Assembly (NCBI GenBank): GCA_947253995.1
Contig: CAMYBM010000013.1
Span: 1 to 13,217 of the forward strand
Length of the DNA stretch: 13,217 nt
Origin: an uncultured Candidatus Saccharibacteria bacterium
GTDB lineage: Bacteria > Patescibacteriota > Saccharimonadia > Saccharimonadales > Saccharimonadaceae
Reading direction: 5' to 3'
Each line of letters opens with the position of its first letter. Positions within the stretch are counted from its first letter, which is position 1. Shown here piece after piece: positions 5,094 through 11,645 of the stretch. The notes beneath the pieces were generated by a model. That model ran no database searches and was not told the DNA's origin. It saw only the letters and a program-made list of their open reading frames with translations. The position numbers and the translations under genes were made by a program.

Positions 5094-6764
5094 CTACTTA
5101 GTATGCTTGTCCACGCTGATACTACCAGCATGTTTGATGCCCTTTTCGGTAACATCAAACTTATTCATATAGCGGCCCAACATTAAGCGTGTCTGTGCAG
5201 CATAGGCCGAGGCACTAGAATAAACCAAAGCCGTGATTGGCATTAGCACCCATTGCAAAATCATAATCAGATTTTTACTCTTGTGGTAACGCTTCGGACG
5301 CGGCGGCAGTAATGTAATTGAGGCAAAAACTGTAATGAATAATCCAATCATTGCAATCTGCTGAATATGAGAAATAATGAGCGGCAAATCGTTCACCATA
5401 ATACTAGCGCGCGCCGCCCGCTGGTTAAGGTACAGCGGCACAAAACCACCAAAGGCGATAATTGGCGCCATGCAGGCTAACGACACGGTACCCTCAAGCA
5501 ACTGCCAAAAATGAACGAAACCGTCCAACCGGTTCACTTTGCAACGCGGATTTAATAAACTAGTTGCCACATAGGCAACGTCACTTGCCCCATAAGCCCA
5601 ACGCCGCATTTGGATAAACTGAGCCTTGAGCGTTTTGGTGTAAGTTTTAGACAGCACAGCGTCTTGACCAATAGCTACGTGCATCGGTACCACACGGTAT
5701 TTTCCGTCAAAAAAGAAATACGACCGCCAATACTGATGTCCATCTTCAACAATCGTTCGCCTTGACCAGTAATTCATTTGTTCAAGCGCCCATAGCCCCT
5801 GTGCATGCGAGGCAAAGTTACGCAGTGTAAGCGGACGCATTGACGAAATAATATTCCAGAATGAGTTTGAAGTTGCTACTACGCGCATCGGTGCCGGCAC
5901 ATCCCAGATGTTATTATTGAACATACAAACCGGTTGAAAAGCGGCCTGTTGACGATCTGGCGTCATGATCCATTTATAAGTTAAGTAGGCAAAATAATTC
6001 TTGTCTGGCATGTTATCTGAATCCTGGCTAGTAACAATTACGTTCTTTGCGTCTAGCTTATGCGACCGCACCCACTTTGACACTTCACGTGCAGCGTACA
6101 CAATATTTGCACCCTTGCCAACAACCTCATTCGGCAGCCCTGCAGGGTGTTCGACAAAAATAAGGTCGCGGAATACCCCGACCCAATCCTGCTTGATCTG
6201 TCGCACTGTTTCAAGCGCGGCAGTCCCGCCCCGCTGCTCGTAAGCAATAACTACCACTAAGTTATGCTTAATATCGTAATTGCTAGCTGCTAAATTAGCA
6301 ATTGTAGGACCAAGAACCTCGTAGCTCTCATTGTAAAAAGCAATAATATCAACATTAACTATATCCCGCGGCCGCGGATATAGCTTCCGCTGAGTACGCA
6401 TGTTCTTCAACAAGGTAACATGTTCGTTAAGGTAGTAATCTCGCTTAATTGCTTGTTGACTTAGCTTGTCGTATTGTTTGAGGCTCTTAACCGGATCATT
6501 CAGCTCCAGCAAGCGAGACTGCCAATCAAGTTTACTCGATCGCTTCAGCCAGCGACTGCCCTGAATTGTTCGACAAGCCGTCGAAAATGCCCGGATAAAT
6601 GGAATAAGTACCAAAAAAAGCACGTAGACTGAGGCATAAATTGGACGCACAATGCTTAATACGACCAATAGAATCACTGCGCCATAAGACAACACCCCCG
6701 GCAAAATCTCAAAAAAACGATACAGCTTGGTACGTTTTGTCAGAGGCAGCTCGATATCAGTCAT
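5094..6764 (-). CDS. GT2-family membrane glycosyltransferase (cellulose-synthase-like)
   Basis: A 556-aa inner-membrane enzyme predicted to transfer sugars from a nucleotide-sugar donor into a cell-surface polysaccharide or glycolipid; donor and product cannot be read from sequence. Order: two transmembrane segments (about 24-62), a cytoplasmic GT-A domain (about 130-390) with an FYNES entry motif (143-147), DSD at 248-250 (metal/UDP-binding DxD), ED at 340-341 (likely catalytic base) and QMRRW at 385-389 (the Q/RxxRW motif of processive GT2 enzymes), then about three membrane segments (425-447, 463-486, 498-522). No PilZ domain is seen. It starts one base after the stop of the 144-aa membrane protein (TAATATG) without a Shine-Dalgarno sequence, so it is probably translated by coupling. 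Transcription likely ends at 5003-5039. Confidence 0.9.
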   Translation of the reverse strand: MTDIELPLTKRTKLYRFFEILPGVLSYGAVILLVVLSIVRPIYASVYVLFLVLIPFIRAFSTACRTIQGSRWLKRSSKLDWQSRLLELNDPVKSLKQYDKLSQQAIKRDYYLNEHVTLLKNMRTQRKLYPRPRDIVNVDIIAFYNESYEVLGPTIANLAASNYDIKHNLVVVIAYEQRGGTAALETVRQIKQDWVGVFRDLIFVEHPAGLPNEVVGKGANIVYAAREVSKWVRSHKLDAKNVIVTSQDSDNMPDKNYFAYLTYKWIMTPDRQQAAFQPVCMFNNNIWDVPAPMRVVATSNSFWNIISSMRPLTLRNFASHAQGLWALEQMNYWSRRTIVEDGHQYWRSYFFFDGKYRVVPMHVAIGQDAVLSKTYTKTLKAQFIQMRRWAYGASDVAYVATSLLNPRCKVNRLDGFVHFWQLLEGTVSLACMAPIIAFGGFVPLYLNQRAARASIMVNDLPLIISHIQQIAMIGLFITVFASITLLPPRPKRYHKSKNLIMILQWVLMPITALVYSSASAYAAQTRLMLGRYMNKFDVTEKGIKHAGSISVDKHTK

Positions 6765-6765
6765 A

Positions 6766-7200
6766 TTAAACAGTAGTAACTCTTATAATAAATATACTTG
6801 CTAGCACGGTTACAATTAGCCCCACCAACACCATCAGCCACAGCCAGCAGAGCGCCAACTGTCGCCCACGAACGGATAAAAGCTTCAGTGCTACAAAAAT
6901 ATTGATAAACAAGACAACAAACGGGAGAACCGCAAAAGTAATCATATACTGCCACGGTTGTTCAAAACTACCTTCAAGTCCACGGAATAAACCGATTAAA
7001 TCCCAGTGGGCGCGGATTGACGAACCTGGATCAAGATGCGTTACGGCAATTAAAAACAATACCAGCATCTCAATAAAGCTAATAATGACTAGAGCAATAA
7101 ACACCTTACTGTGAATTGCATCCGCAAATGCTGCTTTTAGCTTGTCTATATTAGCACAAAAATGCTTCCAAGGAGCTGATTTAGCAATAATTTGATTCAT
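6766..7200 (-). CDS. Small membrane protein, partner of the GT2 enzyme
   Basis: A 144-aa protein of no family I recognise. It has a basic cytoplasmic N-terminus (about 1-32) and three hydrophobic segments (about 33-55, 82-107 and 112-140). The 56-81 loop (LDPGSS...WDLIGLFRGLEGSFEQPW) is Trp/Phe-rich and probably extracytoplasmic. The one-base gap to the glycosyltransferase gene suggests the two work together, perhaps as an accessory subunit or exporter part; this is inference. The ATG lies only seven bases (ATAGATT) after the CCA end of tRNA-Gly, leaving no room for a Shine-Dalgarno sequence. No other in-frame ATG occurs before about residue 45, so the start is secure and the mRNA is probably nearly leaderless after tRNA processing. 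Confidence 0.82.
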   Translation of the reverse strand: MNQIIAKSAPWKHFCANIDKLKAAFADAIHSKVFIALVIISFIEMLVLFLIAVTHLDPGSSIRAHWDLIGLFRGLEGSFEQPWQYMITFAVLPFVVLFINIFVALKLLSVRGRQLALCWLWLMVLVGLIVTVLASIFIIRVTTV

Positions 7201-7207
7201 AATCTAT

Positions 7208-7281
7208 TGGTGCGGGTGCGGAGAGTCGAACTCCGGTCTCAACCTTGGGAAGGTCATATAATACCGCTATACGACACCCGC
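7208..7281 (-). tRNA. tRNA-Gly (anticodon CCC)
   Basis: 74 nt on the minus strand: acceptor GCGGGTG/CACCCGC, anticodon stem TGACC/GGTTG around TTCCCAA (anticodon CCC), T-arm CGGAG-TTCGACT-CTCCG, encoded CCA. The D-stem is weak (GTAT with ATAT, partly sharing bases with the anticodon stem). The discriminator is A73, while most bacterial tRNA-Gly have U73. It lies four bases after tRNA-Thr and seven bases before the membrane-protein ATG, so all three are probably one transcript. Confidence 0.92.
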
Positions 7282-7285
7282 AGAA

Positions 7286-7362
7286 TGGAGCCACCTTGGG
7301 GATTCGAACCCCAGACCCCCGCTTTACGAAAGCGATGCTCTAGCCAACTGAGCTAAGGTGGC
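7286..7362 (-). tRNA. tRNA-Thr (anticodon CGT)
   Basis: Complete 77-nt cloverleaf on the minus strand: GCCACCT/AGGTGGC acceptor, GCTC/GAGC D-stem, TCGCT/AGCGG anticodon stem around TTCGTAA (CGT, reading ACG), T-arm TGGGG-TTCGAAT-CCCCA, U73 and an encoded CCA. First gene of the tRNA-Thr, tRNA-Gly, membrane protein, GT2 transcript. Confidence 0.96.
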
Positions 7363-7372
7363 AACTGGTATA

Positions 7373-7401
7373 ATTATACAAAATTTGGTGGGGTGTTGCA
7401 A
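7373..7401 (-). promoter_or_regulatory. Promoter of the tRNA-Thr/Gly/membrane protein/GT2 unit
   Basis: On the minus strand TTGCAA (7396-7401), exactly 17 bases, then TATAAT (7373-7378). Ten bases separate the -10 from tRNA-Thr, predicting a leader of about 4 nt. Confidence 0.75.
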
Positions 7402-7482
7402 TAAAATGGCTTGGGCGGCGACGTGGTAAATAGCGTGCAATTTGCCATAATGTACCATGATTTGCCCTATTTTGTGTCATAC

Positions 7483-7505
7483 AAAAGGCCCCACCGTGGT
7501 GGGGC
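7483..7505 (-). terminator. Intrinsic terminator after tRNA-Asp
   Basis: A perfect palindrome, GCCCCACC-GT-GGTGGGGC (7488-7505), folds into a 7-bp GC-rich stem. On the minus strand it is followed by a base and TTTT. It lies 8 bases after the tRNA-Asp CCA end and separates that unit from the tRNA-Thr promoter. Confidence 0.75.
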
Positions 7506-7513
7506 AATAAAAC

Positions 7514-7591
7514 TGGCGCGCTCGACCGGATTCGAACCGGCGATCTTCTCCGTGACAGGGAGACGTGATAGACCAACTTCACTACAAGCGC
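7514..7591 (-). tRNA. tRNA-Asp (anticodon GTC)
   Basis: 78 nt on the minus strand: acceptor GCGCTTG/CGAGCGC, D-stem GTGA/TCAC, anticodon stem TCTCC/GGAGA around CTGTCAC (GTC), T-arm GCCGG-TTCGAAT-CCGGT, G73 (the known Asp discriminator) and an encoded CCA. Confidence 0.96.
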
Positions 7592-7602
7592 CTAACACAT
7601 TT

Positions 7603-7631
7603 ATAATATCAGACAACACCAATTAACGCAA
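7603..7631 (-). promoter_or_regulatory. Promoter for tRNA-Asp
   Basis: On the minus strand TTGCGT (7626-7631), a 17-base spacer and TATTAT (7603-7608), just after the stop of the PPIase gene. The -10 ends 11 bases before the tRNA, so the leader would be about 5 nt. Confidence 0.6.
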
Positions 7632-7633
7632 GT

Positions 7634-8692
7634 TTATTTACTATCTTTAATCTCCTGCTCTGTCGGCACTTTAATGTACTCTTTGATCTTATTGTCCTTA
7701 ATGAGTTGATTAAAGTCATCATTATATTTAGAAAGCTTCACGGCAATTATTGAGTACTTAATTTGCTCTTCATTACCGCTGCGATCAATACCATCATAAC
7801 GCACCACATAATAATAGTACCCCTCGGTGGTCTTAATCTGCATTGGCGACAAGATATCACCTTCTTTTTTACCTTGAACAGCATTGGCTACGCCAGTCGG
7901 ATCCTTGAAGCCGCGCAAGACAGACGTCGCGCCGCCTGCCGCCTTGGTGTCGCTATCATCGCTTAACTCTTTTGCCAAAGTCGCAAAATCTTCGCCCTTG
8001 CGCAAGCGATCCTGAATTGTTTGCAGCTTATTACGTGCCGCATCATCAATTTTGAATGCAACTTTCTGCTCAAGCATTTGTGCCTTGAGTACAGCGCGGT
8101 ATTCATCCAACGACCAACCATAATACTTTTTTAGACTATTGACCAAGCTCTCCTCTGTTGAGTTATCCGTATTTAGATACCGCTTAATTGCGTCGTTTAC
8201 CTCTTGATTGGTCACTTGCAGCTTAAGCGACTGTGCTAGCTTGGCAGCATAGGCCTGCCGCTCCACCGTACGTAAATCATTACGTTTGTGATAGTTTAGC
8301 TCATTGTTGCCCTCTTGACTATTAAAAGCCCGCCGCTCCTCATTGATATAATAAAAAATATCTGCACGAATTGAACGCAAGTAAGCATCGTAGCGCACTG
8401 GTTGACCATCAACATTTGCCACTTGCAACGGTAAAATTCTGGCTATGTTATACGATAAATCACCAGTACTTTGAATACGATAAAGATTGTGCCAAGTATA
8501 CACGCCAAAGCCAACACCAACTAGGAGTGCAATAATGATAGTGTAGATTACAATACGCTTGTGTGATACTTGTACTGGATACTTAAATTTTTTACCCTTC
8601 GCAATTACTTCCTTGCGACGTTCGGCTATGGTGTCATTAGTAATACGTAGCGTTTGCGGCGTTAGCCCCTTACCAAAAAACGACTTAAGCAT
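7634..8692 (-). CDS. Membrane-anchored parvulin-type peptidyl-prolyl isomerase
   Basis: A 352-aa protein: a basic cytoplasmic tail of about 46 residues, one transmembrane helix (about 47-65), an extracytoplasmic SurA-N/PrsA-like chaperone region, then a parvulin domain at about 225-320 (IQDRLRKGEDFATLAKELSD..., GG, LSPMQIKTTEGYYYYVVRYDG). It should catalyse cis-trans isomerisation of X-Pro bonds and help fold exported proteins; the anchor is an uncleaved type II signal anchor rather than a lipobox. Start chosen at 8692 because GAGGAGG sits just upstream and because this makes an 8-base overlap (ATGCTTAA) with the PH-domain gene; a longer frame to 8734 has no such support. Coupled to the PH-domain gene, so both probably serve the cell envelope. 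Confidence 0.85.
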   Translation of the reverse strand: MLKSFFGKGLTPQTLRITNDTIAERRKEVIAKGKKFKYPVQVSHKRIVIYTIIIALLVGVGFGVYTWHNLYRIQSTGDLSYNIARILPLQVANVDGQPVRYDAYLRSIRADIFYYINEERRAFNSQEGNNELNYHKRNDLRTVERQAYAAKLAQSLKLQVTNQEVNDAIKRYLNTDNSTEESLVNSLKKYYGWSLDEYRAVLKAQMLEQKVAFKIDDAARNKLQTIQDRLRKGEDFATLAKELSDDSDTKAAGGATSVLRGFKDPTGVANAVQGKKEGDILSPMQIKTTEGYYYYVVRYDGIDRSGNEEQIKYSIIAVKLSKYNDDFNQLIKDNKIKEYIKVPTEQEIKDSK

Positions 8693-9191
8693 CTTCGTCC
8701 TCCTCTGCTGCGCCAGCAGCGGCCTGCACAGCATCTGCTAAATCTACATAAATTTGTTCACAATGCGGAATTTTACGCATCACCAGATCGCCGGCCCTAG
8801 TCTGCAAAATAATCATCCCAAAATTGCACAAACTACCGACCATACCCGGTATTTTATAGCTGATATTTTGTACACGATCAAGACTAATTTCAATCACTGA
8901 ACGTTTGAACAAGCCTTTTTGCTTAACTTGGCGTACACGTTGATTCGTCACAATGTAAACCGAAAAATACCAGCCTACCCACCGCCAGAATAGCACCGCG
9001 GCGGCGACCAAACTCAAACCAGCCGCGCCGTACATAGCGATATCACTTTGCCACGTTAGCGCAATAGCAACTGCCACAACTATACTAATGACGAACATCA
9101 AAACAGCACCGCTTAGAGCGATGATGTGCTGACGGCAAACTAGGTTTACCGTCTCGTCTGTGCGCTGGCCAGTAAATTGTGGTTTTTGCAT
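8685..9191 (-). CDS. bPH2 (PF03703, YdbS-like) membrane protein
   Basis: A 168-aa protein with two transmembrane segments (about 22-44 and 50-70), followed by a bacterial PH-like domain: YFSVYIVTNQRV, then KQKGLFKRSVIEISLDRVQNI, the signature stretch of this family. The C-terminus is an Ala/Glu/Asp-rich tail. The molecular role of the family is not established. The start is taken as the ATG at 9191. A longer frame to 9230 would begin inside tRNA-Arg and is rejected. The ATG lies nine bases (ACAGATATT) after the tRNA CCA end, with no Shine-Dalgarno sequence, so it is probably expressed from the tRNA-Arg transcript as a nearly leaderless mRNA. It overlaps the downstream PPIase gene by 8 bases. 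Confidence 0.85.
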   Translation of the reverse strand: MQKPQFTGQRTDETVNLVCRQHIIALSGAVLMFVISIVVAVAIALTWQSDIAMYGAAGLSLVAAAVLFWRWVGWYFSVYIVTNQRVRQVKQKGLFKRSVIEISLDRVQNISYKIPGMVGSLCNFGMIILQTRAGDLVMRKIPHCEQIYVDLADAVQAAAGAAEEDEDA

Positions 9192-9200
9192 AATATCTGT

Positions 9201-9277
9201 TGGTGACCCCGATACGAGTCGAACGTACAACCATCTCCTTAGGACGGAGCAGCTCTATCCAATTGAGCTACGGGGCC
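9201..9277 (-). tRNA. tRNA-Arg (anticodon CCT)
   Basis: 77 nt on the minus strand: acceptor GGCCCCG/CGGGGTC, D-stem GCTC/GAGC, anticodon stem GCTCC/GGAGA (a G-A mismatch at 27-43) around GTCCTAA (anticodon CCT, reading AGG), T-arm GTACG-TTCGACT-CGTAT, A73 and an encoded CCA. First element of the tRNA-Arg, PH-domain, PPIase transcript. Confidence 0.94.
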
Positions 9278-9285
9278 ATGGTTAT

Positions 9286-9315
9286 ATTATACACTATAAC
9301 GCCCTAGCCTGCCTA
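9286..9315 (-). promoter_or_regulatory. Promoter of the tRNA-Arg/PH-domain/PPIase unit
   Basis: On the minus strand TATAAT (9286-9291), with a poor -35 (TAGGCA, 18 bases upstream). The -10 ends only eight bases before tRNA-Arg, so a leader of about 1-2 nt is predicted. Confidence 0.55.
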
Positions 9316-9344
9316 TCGTTCAGCCAACCTAGTTCGCTTTGATA

Positions 9345-9353
9345 TGCTAAAAT
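9345..9353 (+). promoter_or_regulatory. Extended -10 promoter giving a leaderless recombinase mRNA
   Basis: TGC-TAAAAT (9345-9353), then six bases, then the ATG at 9360: the same geometry as the thrS promoter. No good -35 and no Shine-Dalgarno sequence. Confidence 0.6.
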
Positions 9354-9359
9354 ATAAGT

Positions 9360-10310
9360 ATGACAGCAGCGGCAACGCAGTATTTCTTAAGCGAACTTAT
9401 CATGGACTTTGTTGAATACGTTGAAGTTGACCGTGGGCGTTCTCTGCGCACTGCCGAAAATTATCATCTTTATCTTGACCGCTTCGTTGAGTTTGCCGGC
9501 GACATTACAGTAGACAAAATTACCGACGAAATGGTACGACAATACCGACGATGGCTAAATCGCTACGTCGATGAGCAAGGCCGATCACTCCAAGTTGTTA
9601 CGCAAAATTATCATCTAGTTGCCTTGCGCAACTTTCTCAAATACTGTGCTATTCGCGACATTCCAACCCTGGCGCCGGTAAAAGTTATGCTACCAAAAGT
9701 TGAGCACAAGCAAGTCTCATTCTTACTAGCAGAAGAAGTTGCTCGTTTATTCGACGCCATTGATCCAGACAGTGATAACGCCTTGCGTGACCGCGCCATT
9801 CTCGAACTACTTTTTTCGGGCGGGCTGCGCGTCAGTGAATTATGCAACCTAGATCGCGATCGGATCAACACAAAGCGACGCGAATTTGTTGTTCGCGGTA
9901 AAGGTAATAAAGATCGCCCAATCTTTATTAGCCAACGCGCCGCCGACGCGGTCGCTAACTACTTGGCTAGTCGCATCGACGACTTACCGCCGTTATTTTT
10001 GAACAATTCACGCAACACCCCCAAGGCCAACCAAGTGACTAACGAGCGTGAAATCAACCTCCGACGCATCACGCCACGTTCAGTGCAACGTTTAGTCAAA
10101 AAGTACGCCAGCCTTGCCGGCATCACTAAGCATGTATCGCCCCACACTTTGCGCCACTCTTTCGCCACCGACTTACTCATGAATGGCGCCGACCTCCGTT
10201 CGGTGCAATCAATGCTCGGGCATAGTAGCATTGCCACCACCCAAATTTACACCCACGTAACCGATCCTCATCTAAAAGAAGTACACGACAAATTCCAAAG
10301 CAATATTTAG
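9360..10310 (+). CDS. Tyrosine recombinase, XerC/XerD type
   Basis: A 316-aa recombinase that breaks and rejoins DNA through a phosphotyrosine intermediate. It has an N-terminal SAM-like core-binding domain (about 8-100) and a C-terminal catalytic domain with all key residues: R157 in GGLRVSEL, K181/K184 in GKGNKDR, H262 and R265 in HTLRH, H288 in LGHSS and the nucleophile Y297 in TQIYTHV. Length is typical for Xer proteins. No integrase-style arm-binding domain, att-like repeat or phage gene is nearby, so chromosome dimer resolution at dif is the likeliest job; which of XerC, XerD or XerH it matches cannot be decided here. Start at 9360 is favoured by the promoter six bases upstream; M15 (9402) is a possible internal start. 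It ends in the terminator at 10329. Confidence 0.92.
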   Translation: MTAAATQYFLSELIMDFVEYVEVDRGRSLRTAENYHLYLDRFVEFAGDITVDKITDEMVRQYRRWLNRYVDEQGRSLQVVTQNYHLVALRNFLKYCAIRDIPTLAPVKVMLPKVEHKQVSFLLAEEVARLFDAIDPDSDNALRDRAILELLFSGGLRVSELCNLDRDRINTKRREFVVRGKGNKDRPIFISQRAADAVANYLASRIDDLPPLFLNNSRNTPKANQVTNEREINLRRITPRSVQRLVKKYASLAGITKHVSPHTLRHSFATDLLMNGADLRSVQSMLGHSSIATTQIYTHVTDPHLKEVHDKFQSNI

Positions 10311-10328
10311 CTAATTGCCTACCATCAA

Positions 10329-10352
10329 AAACAGCCCTCTTTAGGGCTGTTT
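10329..10352. terminator. Bidirectional terminator between recombinase and pilin operon
   Basis: AAACAGCCC (10329-10337), loop TCTTTA, GGGCTGTTT (10344-10352). T-rich runs follow in both directions. It serves the recombinase gene (plus strand) and the minor-pilin operon (minus strand, last stop at 10356). Confidence 0.88.
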
Positions 10353-10355
10353 GCT

Positions 10356-11645
10356 TTAGTTACACTTAATCTCGCCACTGCTATATTTGACAACGATATC
10401 TTTACAGATGTCACCGCCCGTATCAATGGCATACTCTGGCCACCAATTGTAAAGATCAGCATCATTGAAATCACTATTCTGTGCAAGTCGCGCCTTAACG
10501 CGCACGTATGATTCTGCCGATTTACCAGTCACATCAACCGATGGCTGGACGCCGTCAAACCATAACGGTTCGTTATGCTCATCGTAGGCCGTGATCCGGA
10601 AATGCGTATTGTTGTAGATTGCAGTTAAGCGCAAGAACCAGTAGCGGTTAACGGTATCAAACTTTGGCCGATACGTTAATGAAGTCGAACAGGCATACGC
10701 TGCACCGCTATCAGTACAAATAGCACCGGCTAATGGCACGCGTGGACTCTTGTTTGGCTGATCGCTCATTGTGTAGTCTTGAAGATCAAGCATCGGACCA
10801 GTTGGATTAGTTAAGTCTTCCTTTTCAACGGTGCGCGAAAACACGTTGACGCTACCGCCCCAGCCTGACTTTGTCGGGCGCAACGATATAATACGATTAT
10901 CGCGCATCATATCGTTAATTTTAATATTGGTCTTAGCGGAAGGAGTAAATTGGGCGCGCATTACCGCCGGCACCGTCGTATCTTCATGTGAGCTACGCCA
11001 ATCTTCAAGCTTTGGCAAATCAGTACCATCCAATATCTCAGCCTTGCCGTCGCCGCTTGGCTTGTCTTCAAGCTTGTGCCACGATACTACAATCCGCGCC
11101 GCATTTGCTCGCTGCTTTTTTGCATTAACAAACTTAAGTGGAACCACGACCGACCGTCCACCGGTTGACTGGTTCGACAAAACGCCCTCAAAGGTACGCG
11201 TCAACGTATTAACCTTTAGACACTGATAATACTGTAATGCTTCGGGCGATTTATCGTTCGTCACGCGTACCCGCCAACTACCATTATCGTTATCGACATT
11301 CAGCTTGAACAAACCCGGCGCCGTACTATTTTTAATTGCTTGAATAGTATCATTGCAACCCCGGCCGCTAACAGTTGAATACAGAACGTCACAAAGTTTG
11401 TAGGCCTCGCCAGCACCTGGATCATGGATCGGATCGTTCGCTAAACAGTATTTGAGCAAACGCTTAGCATCCTCAACCCCAGCATCGGCCGCAGTACGAG
11501 CATTATAGGTAAGGTTATCATTAGTCGAGTTGCGCACTGTACTCATAGTTACAAATGACAAGCCGACCGTCAGCACGGTAAAGACTGCCGTAAAAACGGC
11601 CACCATCATCATTGCTACTTGGCCAGATTCTTTACGCTGCATCAT
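10356..11645 (-). CDS. PilX/GspK-like minor pilin, Cys-rich
   Basis: A 429-aa protein (428 from the second ATG), by far the largest of this operon. Its N-terminus has a short basic leader ending SG, followed by Q-V-A-M-M and a hydrophobic helix (about 9-35), then AADAGVEDAKRLL, the typical start of the amphipathic helix in PilX_N proteins. The mature residue 5 is Met rather than Glu, as in GspK-type tip pilins. Eight Cys (for example CTDSGAAYAC, and IC...KC at the end) suggest a disulfide-stabilised surface domain. Large size plus loss of Glu5 fits a tip subunit. It is the last gene of the operon, overlapping the PilW-like gene by ATGA with AGGAG upstream. No pilY1-like gene follows. Family assignment beyond the N-terminus is uncertain. 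Confidence 0.7.
   Translation of the reverse strand: MMQRKESGQVAMMMVAVFTAVFTVLTVGLSFVTMSTVRNSTNDNLTYNARTAADAGVEDAKRLLKYCLANDPIHDPGAGEAYKLCDVLYSTVSGRGCNDTIQAIKNSTAPGLFKLNVDNDNGSWRVRVTNDKSPEALQYYQCLKVNTLTRTFEGVLSNQSTGGRSVVVPLKFVNAKKQRANAARIVVSWHKLEDKPSGDGKAEILDGTDLPKLEDWRSSHEDTTVPAVMRAQFTPSAKTNIKINDMMRDNRIISLRPTKSGWGGSVNVFSRTVEKEDLTNPTGPMLDLQDYTMSDQPNKSPRVPLAGAICTDSGAAYACSTSLTYRPKFDTVNRYWFLRLTAIYNNTHFRITAYDEHNEPLWFDGVQPSVDVTGKSAESYVRVKARLAQNSDFNDADLYNWWPEYAIDTGGDICKDIVVKYSSGEIKCN

Noticed and set aside
8693..8734. Longer start of the PPIase gene
   Set aside because: The extra residues are encoded within the PH-domain gene and lack a ribosome binding site; GAGGAGG supports the ATG at 8692.
9192..9230. 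Upstream-extended start of the PH-domain gene
   Set aside because: The extension would begin inside the tRNA-Arg gene; the ATG at 9191 begins the family-like sequence.
9360..10310. Integrase of a mobile element inserted at tRNA-Arg
   Set aside because: The recombinase is close to tRNA-Arg, but the tRNA is intact, no repeat of its 3' end is seen, and no phage or conjugation genes follow; a housekeeping Xer role fits better.
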